From contig JAKBAQ010000159.1 of NCBI GenBank assembly GCA_021808985.1, forward strand, positions 1 through 6,537: 6,537 nucleotides of DNA, read 5' to 3'. This DNA is from Pseudomonadota bacterium. GTDB taxonomy: Bacteria; Pseudomonadota; Alphaproteobacteria; Acetobacterales; Acetobacteraceae. Positions 1-5,486 of the stretch are shown in pieces. Below the pieces are notes generated by a model, which saw nothing but the letters and a program-made list of their open reading frames with translations, did no database searches and was not told the origin of the DNA. The number at the start of each line of letters is the position of its first letter. Positions within the stretch are counted from its first letter, which is position 1. The translations under genes and the position numbers were made by a program.

Positions 1-1090
1 CCTCGGGGGCGTGCAGGCTTGCCAGGGCGGCGGCGAAACCGGCGCGCTGCGCCGCCGCGGCGGCGGGATTGGTGATGAGCCCGTGCAGGGTATCGCTCAG
101 CTTGGCTGGGGTGCAGTCTTGTTGCAGCAGTTCGGGCACCAGCTCGCGCCCGGCCAGCAGATTGATCATGGCGACATGCGGCACCTTGATCAGCCGGCGG
201 GCCAGCAGCGCGCTGATGGGGTTGACCCGGTAGGTCACCGCCATGGGCACGCCGGCCATGGCAAGCTCCAGCGTTGAGGTGCCGGATTTGGTGAGCGCCG
301 CCCGCGCGGCGGCGAAGGCATCGTAGCGGGTGGCGATATCGCGCACGATGATGGGGGGCACTGGCCAGTCGCGTGTTTGGGCGCTCACCGCCTCGGCAAT
401 GCCGGCGGCGGCGGCCAGCACGGGCTGCAACTGCGCGATGCGCGTGGAGAGCCGCGCCATGGTCTGGCGGAATACCGGGAGCAGGCGGGAGGTTTCGGTC
501 ACGCGGGAGCCGGGCATCAGCACCACCGGCACGGCGCCGGGGCTGATATCGTGTTGCGCGCGGAAACGCGCGGCGTCGCCCTTGTCAGCCCCTGATTCCA
601 GCACCGGATGGCCGGTGAAGACCGGGTTGAGCCCGTGCGGGGCGAAAAATTCCGGCTCGAAGGGGAACAGGCAGAGCAGCTCTTCCCACAGGCCGGGATA
701 ATGCTTCACGCGCTCCTGCCGCCAGGCCCAGACCTGGGGGCCGACATAATGCATGCGCGTGATGCCGGTGCCGGAAATACCCTTGAGCACGCGCAGGCAG
801 AAGCCGGGACTGTCAATGGTGACGACGATATCGGGCCGGGTGGCCTTGATGGTCTCGATCGTCTGGTTGATGCGCCGCTTGAGCGCGAAAATCCGGGGCA
901 GGATTTCGGCCAGCCCCATCACCGCCAGCTCCTGCATGGGGAAGATGGAGTTGAGCCCGGCCTCGGCCATGCGCGCGCCGCCGATGCCGGAGAATTCCAG
1001 GCCATCGCGTTGCGCGCGCAGCGCCGCCATCAGGCGCGCGCCCAGCACGTCGCCGCTGGCCTCGCCAGCGATGAGGAAGATGCGGCTCAT
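1..1090 (-). CDS. lpxB: Lipid-A-disaccharide synthase LpxB (partial, C-terminus beyond left edge)
   Basis: LpxB is a GT19 glycosyltransferase acting at the inner face of the cytoplasmic membrane. It joins UDP-2,3-diacylglucosamine to lipid X, giving the tetra-acyl disaccharide 1-phosphate of lipid A. The ATG is at 1090-1088, and 363 codons are visible before the edge. E. coli LpxB is about 382 residues, so roughly 20 residues are missing. Visible motifs in order: GEASGD (9-14), GIGG (35-38), IDSPGF (92-97), YVGPQVWAWR (115-124), FTGHP (158-162), MPGSR (192-196) and KSGTSTLE (268-275), all typical of the family. The start overlaps the stop of the upstream amidohydrolase as ATGA, and there is no strong Shine-Dalgarno, so translation is probably coupled. 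The gene is intact as far as seen. The identification is firm; the genes after it are not visible. Confidence 0.97.
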   Translation of the reverse strand, partial: MSRIFLIAGEASGDVLGARLMAALRAQRDGLEFSGIGGARMAEAGLNSIFPMQELAVMGLAEILPRIFALKRRINQTIETIKATRPDIVVTIDSPGFCLRVLKGISGTGITRMHYVGPQVWAWRQERVKHYPGLWEELLCLFPFEPEFFAPHGLNPVFTGHPVLESGADKGDAARFRAQHDISPGAVPVVLMPGSRVTETSRLLPVFRQTMARLSTRIAQLQPVLAAAAGIAEAVSAQTRDWPVPPIIVRDIATRYDAFAAARAALTKSGTSTLELAMAGVPMAVTYRVNPISALLARRLIKVPHVAMINLLAGRELVPELLQQDCTPAKLSDTLHGLITNPAAAAAQRAGFAAALASLHAPE

Positions 1091-1953
1091 ACCAGGGGCA
1101 CCACCGGGCAGGGGGGGATTTGGTCTGGCCAGTCCCGATGGTTGAGCACGGCGCCCTGGGTGCGCAATGTGTCAATGGCGGCGAAATCCAGCGTGGCGAA
1201 GACGAGGCCCGTGGCGTTCATATGTCCGGCGGCGGCCACGCCGTCCGGCGGGAAGCCGGTGTCGCACGGGGTGAACAGGGCTGCCTGGCCGTGGTTTTCG
1301 TCAATGGAGGCGGACCAGGGCGCCTGGCCGACCAGCGGGATGACGGCGGTGTAGCACTGGTTCTCAATGGCGCGGGCGCGCGCGCAGAGGCGCACGCGGT
1401 TGAAGCCGGCCGGGCTGTCGGTGCAGCTTGGGATGAGGATGAGTTTGGCCCCAGCGCTCACCTGCGCGCGCACATGCAGGGGGAATTCGGAATCATAGCA
1501 GATCGAGACGCCGATGCGCCCGAAGCTGGTCTCGAACAATTGGGGCGGGTTGCCGCCGCTGATGCCCCATCGCTCGGCCTCGAAGCGGGTCATGGCTTGT
1601 TTGTCCTGAAAGGCGAGCGCGCCGGAGGGGGCGATGAAGGCGGCGCGGTTGTTGAGCACGGCGCCAACCCGCATGGGGATGGAGCCCGCCAGCAGGTAGA
1701 GCTTGTGGCGGATGGCGATTTCGCGCAGGGCGGCGATGAGCTCTTCGGCCCGCGCGGTGACGGCGGTGAGCTCGGCGGCGAGATCCGGCGCGCTGATGCT
1801 GGCGCCGGCCAGGACCATGGAGAAATATTCGGGCAGGGCCAGCAGGTGGGCGCCGCCAAGCGAGGCTTCGGCGGCCAGACGCTCAATGCGGGTGATGAAG
1901 GATTTGAAGCTCGGCGGCGGCGAGACGCCGAATTGCGCGAGGGCGAGCTTCAT
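1087..1953 (-). CDS. Carbon-nitrogen hydrolase (nitrilase superfamily amidohydrolase), partner of the GNAT protein
   Basis: This is a 288-residue cytoplasmic amidohydrolase of the nitrilase superfamily, which hydrolyses or condenses C-N bonds through a Glu-Lys-Cys triad. The triad is visible: Glu42 in LPEYF, Lys118 in FQDKQ, and Cys152 in SICYDSEFP. A second conserved acidic site lies around Glu125/Glu127 (FEAERWGIS). The C-terminal GAVLNHRDWP block is typical of the subgroup that occurs beside, or fused to, a GNAT acetyltransferase, as in Bacillus YhcX (nitrilase branch 12 in the Pace-Brenner scheme, from memory). The physiological substrate of that group is not known to me. The ATG at 1953 overlaps the GNAT stop as ATGA, and the stop overlaps the lpxB start in the same way. 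Translation is therefore likely coupled on both sides. Length is full for the family. The family call is firm; the reaction is unassigned. Confidence 0.93.
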   Translation of the reverse strand: MKLALAQFGVSPPPSFKSFITRIERLAAEASLGGAHLLALPEYFSMVLAGASISAPDLAAELTAVTARAEELIAALREIAIRHKLYLLAGSIPMRVGAVLNNRAAFIAPSGALAFQDKQAMTRFEAERWGISGGNPPQLFETSFGRIGVSICYDSEFPLHVRAQVSAGAKLILIPSCTDSPAGFNRVRLCARARAIENQCYTAVIPLVGQAPWSASIDENHGQAALFTPCDTGFPPDGVAAAGHMNATGLVFATLDFAAIDTLRTQGAVLNHRDWPDQIPPCPVVPLV

Positions 1954-2498
1954 AGGGTGCGGGTCCAGAAGGTCATGGTCTTTTCGCTCTCCGCCGCCTC
2001 GCCGACATCCCGCCAGGACATGGCGCAGGTAAGCTCCGGGCGCTTGGCATAGCCGCGGCGGCGCCAGAAATCGTCGAGCGGGACATAGCCGGCCGGGCGC
2101 AGCTTGTGCGTGGCCGGGCGCTGCACGGCGCAGAAGGCGGTGATGGTATGGAGGCTGGCGCGGGCCTGCGCCTCGCGCGCGGCGAAGAATTCCACGCCGA
2201 TGCCCTGGCCGCGATAGGGCGCTTCTAGCACGCTCTCGCCGAAATAGAAGATTTTGGAGACATCCTCGCCAGCCTCGAGAAAGGGTTTTTGCACGTTCGC
2301 GGTCTCAAGAGACAGCGGCAGGCAGGTGGAGGCGCCGGCGACGTGCTCGCCATCCAGCGCCACGATGACCGCGGCACCCGAAGCCTCGGCATAGGTGCGC
2401 AGATAGGCTTGCTCATAGGCGGGGTTTCCCTCGTAGAGATAGGGAAATTCCCGAAAGACGCAAACCCGCAGCCGGGCGAGCTCTGGCAGGAGCGGCAT
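1950..2498 (-). CDS. GNAT family N-acetyltransferase (YhcX N-domain-like)
   Basis: This is an acetyl-CoA-dependent GNAT acetyltransferase of 182 residues from the ATG at 2498. Motif A is clear: FGESVLEAPYRGQGIG (86-101), with the R/Q-x-x-G-x-G loop that binds the pyrophosphate of acetyl-CoA. The early block LARLRVCVFREFPYLYEG (8-24) and the end block SWRDVGEAAES...MTFW (161-178) are hallmarks of the subgroup that partners a nitrilase. The ATG has a good ribosome site, GGGAG, 8 bases upstream. However, the frame stays open upstream to a TAA at 2546-2544. The residues encoded there (about 2531-2499, IKILTLTGAAI) resemble the first strand of relatives, but contain no ATG, GTG or TTG. The protein could therefore start at an ATT at 2531, giving about 193 residues. 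It overlaps the amidohydrolase downstream by 4 bases. Substrate unknown; acting on the same molecule as its partner is inference. Confidence 0.9.
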   Translation of the reverse strand: MPLLPELARLRVCVFREFPYLYEGNPAYEQAYLRTYAEASGAAVIVALDGEHVAGASTCLPLSLETANVQKPFLEAGEDVSKIFYFGESVLEAPYRGQGIGVEFFAAREAQARASLHTITAFCAVQRPATHKLRPAGYVPLDDFWRRRGYAKRPELTCAMSWRDVGEAAESEKTMTFWTRTL

Positions 2499-2506
2499 GA
2501 TCGCCG

Positions 2507-2511
2507 CTCCC
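2507..2511 (-). promoter_or_regulatory. Ribosome binding site before the GNAT ATG at 2498
   Basis: On the minus strand GGGAG sits 8 bases upstream of ATG 2498. It lies in the 28-base gap after the cytochrome stop and supports this start, although the upstream open frame looks homologous to the family's N-terminus. Confidence 0.6.
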
Positions 2512-2526
2512 GTAAGGGTGAGGATT

Positions 2527-4185
2527 TTAATTGGCGGTCGCGTTTATGAGCGGTTGCGCGCTGGCGATGAAGTTGAGCATCGCCTGATGCTTGGCGCTCC
2601 GGCTCAGCCCGGCCTGGTTGGCGACCACGGGGCAATAGGCCGCGATGAGGTCGTTGGTCAGGTCGGCATTGCTGATGGTGGCGTTGCCGGCGCGGATGGC
2701 GGCGATGAGCATGCGGGTGCGGTTCGGCATGGTCGCCGGGGTGGCGCCGATATAGCTGTTCAGCAGGTCGCTGCCAGGGTCGGCGACGGTGGTGGGCCCG
2801 CCGGCGGCGGAGACATGCGGGCAGCCGAACAGATCTGCCTCCTTGTTGGCGCCGGGCGGCACCACGGCGATGCCGCGCAGCTCCATCACGTCATGCGCGG
2901 TGGCGTCAGCGGTGGCGTTGTTGCCGAAATTGGTGCGCACATAGTTGGCCACCGCGGCGATCTGCTCATCGGAGAGGCTGGAGGCGAAGGCCGGCATGGC
3001 CGGGCCGTTGGCTTTCCAGGAGTCCAGCCCGCTCAGCACCGCGCCGATGACATTGGTGGGCTCGGAGGCGGTGACCGAATTATTGCCTGCGAGGTTGGGG
3101 ATGATCGGCGCCATGCCGCCGCCGGTCTGGCCGTGGCAGCCGGCGCAGTTGGCGGTGTACACGGTGGCGCCCATGGCGATGGAGGCGGCCGCGCCGGGGA
3201 TGGCCGGCGTGGGCGGAACGCTTTGCGGCGCGGTCATGGTTTGCAGGTAGTTGGCGATGTCCACATCGTCAGACACGGGGATCTGGCTGGTGGAATTGTC
3301 CACCACCTCGCCCATGGCGGCGTAGGGCGAGCCTTTGACCATGTTGCCGTCATCATGCAGGTAGGCCACCAGGTCGGACTGCGCCCAGCCGCCGACGCCG
3401 TATTGCTTGTCGGACGAGATGTTGGGGGCGAAGAACGCGTCGATCGGCGCGCCGGCATAGGCCTTGTCCAGCATCATGGCGCTGAGGATGTTGCGCGGGG
3501 TGTGGCATTCGCCGCAATGGCCCAGCGCCTCGGTGAGGTAGGCGCCGTTCTTCATGCTGTCAGTCCAGTTCGGGTCCATGTGCATGGGGCCGGAGCGGAA
3601 GAACAGGATGCGCCAGCCGAGCAGCACGGGGCGCTGGTTGAAGGGAAATAGCATGGTGCTTGGCGTGGGCGCCACGTTAACCGGCGGCAGCGAGAAGAGA
3701 TACGCCTTGATCGCCATCACGTCAGCATAAGAGAGCTTGGTGTAGGAGGTGTAGGGCATCGCCGGGTAGAGGAATTTGGGGAACAGCAGGTAGGACCGGC
3801 CGGGGGCGACGCCGTAATGCACGGCGTTGTAGAACTGCCTGTCGGTCCAGTTGCCGATGCCGGTTGTTTTATCCGGGGTGATGTTGGGGGTGGCGAGGCC
3901 GCCGAAGGGTGTGGCCATCACCAGCCCGCCCGAGAAGGGCGCATGGTTGGGGCCGGTGTGGCAGGGCAGGCAGTCAGCCGCGGTGGTGAGATATTTGCCG
4001 CGGGCGATCAGCGCCGCCGGGTCGCTCGGCGCGGTGAGGCTTGCCGCCGGGTAGTCGGCGGTGTCGTTCGCGCTGGCGAAGCGGCTGAAGGCGGCGCCGC
4101 CGAGCAGCAGCGCAAGGGCCGCCAGGGCGATGGCGAGGCGGGCGGGGCGGAATTTCGGCAGAGCAAGCGGCATGATCGGACCCAT
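2527..4185 (-). CDS. Tri-heme cytochrome c, dehydrogenase electron-acceptor subunit type (AdhB/gluconate dehydrogenase-like), with C-terminal extension
   Basis: This is a secreted cytochrome c with three CXXCH heme sites. Numbered from the ATG at 4185 they are CLPCH (72-76), CGECH (224-228) and CAGCH (347-351). Likely axial Met ligands are near 143 (AMPY), 291 and 397 (AMPAF). A signal peptide (basic n-region, Leu/Ala-rich core, FASA then ND) predicts cleavage after about residue 39. The arrangement matches the cytochrome subunits that carry electrons from periplasmic alcohol, gluconate, sorbitol or aldehyde dehydrogenases to ubiquinone. No dehydrogenase gene lies next to it. Residues about 423-552 form an extra tail after the third heme domain, with Cys455 and Cys518, each followed by Pro, and no heme motif; I cannot assign it. 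ATG 4173 is an alternative start (548 residues), also compatible with the signal peptide. A TTG at 4230 is open but unlikely. The family call is firm; the partner enzyme is unknown. Confidence 0.92.
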   Translation of the reverse strand: MGPIMPLALPKFRPARLAIALAALALLLGGAAFSRFASANDTADYPAASLTAPSDPAALIARGKYLTTAADCLPCHTGPNHAPFSGGLVMATPFGGLATPNITPDKTTGIGNWTDRQFYNAVHYGVAPGRSYLLFPKFLYPAMPYTSYTKLSYADVMAIKAYLFSLPPVNVAPTPSTMLFPFNQRPVLLGWRILFFRSGPMHMDPNWTDSMKNGAYLTEALGHCGECHTPRNILSAMMLDKAYAGAPIDAFFAPNISSDKQYGVGGWAQSDLVAYLHDDGNMVKGSPYAAMGEVVDNSTSQIPVSDDVDIANYLQTMTAPQSVPPTPAIPGAAASIAMGATVYTANCAGCHGQTGGGMAPIIPNLAGNNSVTASEPTNVIGAVLSGLDSWKANGPAMPAFASSLSDEQIAAVANYVRTNFGNNATADATAHDVMELRGIAVVPPGANKEADLFGCPHVSAAGGPTTVADPGSDLLNSYIGATPATMPNRTRMLIAAIRAGNATISNADLTNDLIAAYCPVVANQAGLSRSAKHQAMLNFIASAQPLINATAN

Positions 4186-4194
4186 CAGAATTTG

Positions 4195-4243
4195 GCACCC
4201 CTTCTTTCGCCAAAATTGAAAATCTATCAAGTGGAGGGGGTGC
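4195..4243 (-). repeat. Inverted repeat in the hisI-cytochrome gap that covers the purine-rich ribosome site
   Basis: In the 60-base gap (4186-4245), GCACCCC (4243-4237 on the minus strand) can pair with GGGGTGC (4201-4195). The 7-base perfect arms are separated by a 35-base AT-rich loop. The second arm contains the GGGG of AAGGGG, the best candidate ribosome site for the cytochrome gene. No T-run follows, so it is not an intrinsic terminator. Pairing in RNA is possible, but the long loop makes it uncertain. Confidence 0.35.
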
Positions 4244-4245
4244 GG

Positions 4246-4626
4246 TTACTTGTAGAGATGCTCCGGGTCGACCAGCGGCTTGGCGATTTCCACCAGCGCG
4301 CCGTCGCGCCAGGCCAGGAAAAAACAATTGCGCCGCCCGGTATGGCAGGCGACGCCCTTCTGCTCCACCAGCAGGAGCAACGTATCGCCGTCGCAATCGA
4401 GTCTCAGCTCCACGAGCTTTTGCTCCTGGCCGGAGGATTCGCCCTTGCGCCAGAGCTTGCCCCGCGAGCGCGACCAGTAGCAGACTTGGCCGGTTTTGAG
4501 CGTCTCCTCGATGGAGTCGCGGTTCATCCAGGCCATCATCAGCACTTCACCTGTATCGTGCTGCTGGGCGATGGCGGGGATGAGGCCGTTGGCGTCAAAC
4601 ACCAGCTGGTCGAGCAGCGCCTTCAC
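4246..4626 (-). CDS. hisI: Phosphoribosyl-AMP cyclohydrolase (histidine biosynthesis, third step)
   Basis: HisI opens the purine ring of phosphoribosyl-AMP in the cytoplasm, giving the ProFAR intermediate of histidine synthesis. The 126-residue protein carries the whole family signature: GLIPAIAQ and TGEVLMMAWMN in the N-terminal half, and YWSRSRGKLWRKGESSG (50-66). The metal site DCDGD (77-81) supplies Asp77, Asp79 and Asp81 for Mg. Cys78, Cys94 (ACHTGRR) and Cys101 are the expected zinc ligands. It is a stand-alone cyclohydrolase without a fused HisE domain. The start is GTG at 4626, which overlaps the ppk2 stop as GTGA. The first internal Met codons (30, 31, 34) lie inside a conserved motif, so the GTG start is well supported. 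No other his gene is in the window, so it depends on histidine genes elsewhere. Identification is firm. Confidence 0.97.
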   Translation of the reverse strand: MKALLDQLVFDANGLIPAIAQQHDTGEVLMMAWMNRDSIEETLKTGQVCYWSRSRGKLWRKGESSGQEQKLVELRLDCDGDTLLLLVEQKGVACHTGRRNCFFLAWRDGALVEIAKPLVDPEHLYK

Positions 4627-5378
4627 GAGGCGAGCATGCCGTTGGTGAGGCAGGTTTCGTCAAAGCGGCAGACGATGTCAGTATGCGTGTCGTGCGGCTT
4701 GGCGTCGGCATAGTCCACCCGGGTGATGAGATCGGCGATGATGGCCAGGCGGGCGTCCTTCTTGTCGTTGGCGCGCACCACCATCCAGGGCGCGCTGGCG
4801 CTGTCGCTCGCGCGCAGCATGGTGTTGCGGGCCTTGGTATAGTCATCAAAATGTTTCAGGGCCTTGTCGTCGATCGGGCTGATCTTCCACTGCTTCAGCG
4901 GGTCGTCATGCCGGGCCTCGAGGCGCTTTTTCTGTTCCTTGCGGTCAATGTCGAGATAATACTTGATCACGGTGATGCCGGAATCGGCCAGCATGGATTC
5001 GAACACCGGCACGTTGCGCAGGAAGGTGTGGTAGTCATGGTCGGAGCAGAAGCCCATGACATGCTCCACGCCGGCGCGGTTGTACCAGGAGCGGTTGAAC
5101 AGCACGATCTCGCCGGCGGCCGGCAGGTGGTTCACATAGCGTTGGAAATACCACTGGGTGGCCTCCACGTCCGACGGTTTGGCGAGCGCCACGACGCGGA
5201 TGTCACGCGGGGAGAGATGCTCGATGATGCGCTTGATGGTGCCGTCCTTGCCCGCGCCGTCGCGCCCCTCGAGGATGATGAGCACCTTCTGCCCGCGCGC
5301 GATGACATGGCGCTGGAGCTTGACCAGCTCGACTTGCAGATGGTGCAGGGCTTTATCGTAGCTGCTGTTTTTTGCCAT
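4623..5378 (-). CDS. ppk2: Polyphosphate kinase 2 (polyphosphate:NDP phosphotransferase, class I single domain)
   Basis: PPK2 moves phosphate between polyphosphate and nucleoside diphosphates, mainly to regenerate GTP or ATP from polyphosphate in the cytoplasm. The 251-residue protein has the P-loop EGRDGAGKDG (37-46), the Walker B-like segment LFNRSWYNRAGVEHVMGF (93-110) and the lid region DPLKQWKISPID (159-170). Together these define a single-domain class I PPK2. The ATG at 5378 is fixed by two in-frame TGA codons just upstream and by the lack of a near alternative. There is no Shine-Dalgarno; instead a TATGAT -10 box ends 5 bases before the ATG, which suggests a leaderless mRNA. It is the first gene of the leftward unit and overlaps hisI by 4 bases. 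The FNRSW Asn (95) replaces the Asp seen in some PPK2 classes, but I recall Asn as common in class I. Identification is firm; nucleotide preference cannot be read here. Confidence 0.96.
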   Translation of the reverse strand: MAKNSSYDKALHHLQVELVKLQRHVIARGQKVLIILEGRDGAGKDGTIKRIIEHLSPRDIRVVALAKPSDVEATQWYFQRYVNHLPAAGEIVLFNRSWYNRAGVEHVMGFCSDHDYHTFLRNVPVFESMLADSGITVIKYYLDIDRKEQKKRLEARHDDPLKQWKISPIDDKALKHFDDYTKARNTMLRASDSASAPWMVVRANDKKDARLAIIADLITRVDYADAKPHDTHTDIVCRFDETCLTNGMLAS

Positions 5379-5383
5379 GCGTC

Positions 5384-5413
5384 ATCATAGGCGCAAGCGG
5401 GGAAGGATGCCAG
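5384..5413 (-). promoter_or_regulatory. Putative sigma-70-type promoter of the ppk2 unit, leaderless
   Basis: On the minus strand, CTGGCA (5413-5408, 4 of 6 matches to TTGACA) and TATGAT (5389-5384, 5 of 6 matches to TATAAT) are 18 bases apart. The -10 box ends 5 bases before the ppk2 ATG, so transcription would begin at or next to the start codon. That agrees with the absence of a Shine-Dalgarno there. The -35 overlaps one arm of the dyad at 5410-5424. Consensus matching only, done by eye. Confidence 0.5.
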
Positions 5414-5424
5414 ATCGCATCTGG
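5410..5424. promoter_or_regulatory. Perfect 6-3-6 dyad, candidate operator between the divergent promoters
   Basis: CCAGAT (5410-5415) and ATCTGG (5419-5424) are exact inverted repeats around CGC. The dyad overlaps the putative -35 of ppk2 and lies just upstream of the putative -35 of the opposite gene. A dimeric regulator bound here could act on both directions. No run of T follows, so it does not look like a terminator. I do not recognise a specific regulator for it. Confidence 0.4.
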
Positions 5425-5428
5425 GAGA

Positions 5429-5457
5429 GAGACATCCGGCCCATTCACGGCTATGAC
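5429..5457 (+). promoter_or_regulatory. Putative sigma-70-type promoter of the glutamate synthase-like gene
   Basis: On the plus strand, GAGACA (5429-5434, 4 of 6) and TATGAC (5452-5457, 4 of 6) have the ideal 17-base spacing. A start about 7 bases downstream (near 5464) would leave a leader of some 23 bases holding the ribosome site at about 5475-5480. The boxes are weak, so an activator or another sigma factor is possible. Confidence 0.4.
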
Positions 5458-5474
5458 GCATGGGTGAGGCAGCG

Positions 5475-5480
5475 GGGAGG
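5475..5480 (+). promoter_or_regulatory. Ribosome binding site of the glutamate synthase-like gene
   Basis: GGGAGG lies 6 bases before the ATG at 5487, a near-ideal match and spacing. It decides this start over the in-frame ATG at 5460, which has none, and over ATG 5482, which stops after two codons. Confidence 0.8.
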
Positions 5481-5486
5481 GATGGC

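Larger units (their letters stand above)
5375..5463. repeat. 11-base inverted repeat flanking the divergent control region
   Basis: CCATGCGTCAT (5375-5385) and ATGACGCATGG (5453-5463) are exact reverse complements separated by 67 bases. The left copy contains the ppk2 start codon and touches its -10 box. The right copy touches the -10 of the rightward gene and contains an in-frame alternative ATG at 5460. The centre of the repeat (about 5419) nearly coincides with the centre of the dyad at 5410-5424. Confidence 0.6.

Noticed and set aside
608..1354. 248-codon plus-strand open frame opposite lpxB
   Set aside because: It spans two real genes on the other strand and has no motif; the lpxB reading frame is unambiguous.
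1120..2052. 310-codon plus-strand open frame across the nitrilase gene
   Set aside because: Gly/Ala/Glu-rich shadow; the minus strand carries a complete Glu-Lys-Cys nitrilase.
2497..3651. Long open frame of 384 codons on the plus strand, antisense to the cytochrome gene
   Set aside because: Its translation is low-complexity Gly/Ala/Val/His/Asp-rich with no recognisable motif. It is the expected antisense shadow of a GC-rich gene that has three clear heme motifs.
4216..4230. FNR/FixK-like box (minus strand TTGATAGATTTTCAA) upstream of the cytochrome
   Set aside because: The half-sites TTGA and TCAA are 7 bases apart rather than the 6 of the FNR/FixK consensus, and the inner bases do not match. 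It also lies between coupled genes without a clear -10.
4186..4230. TTG at 4230 as start of the cytochrome gene
   Set aside because: It would put about 15-20 extra residues, including aromatic and charged ones, before a normal signal peptide and has no ribosome site; ATG 4185 or 4173 fits better.
5064..5102. Asn in place of Asp in the PPK2 Walker B segment (FNRSWYNRAGVE) as a possible lost catalytic residue
   Set aside because: From memory this Asn form is common among class I single-domain PPK2 proteins, and the rest of the active site is intact.
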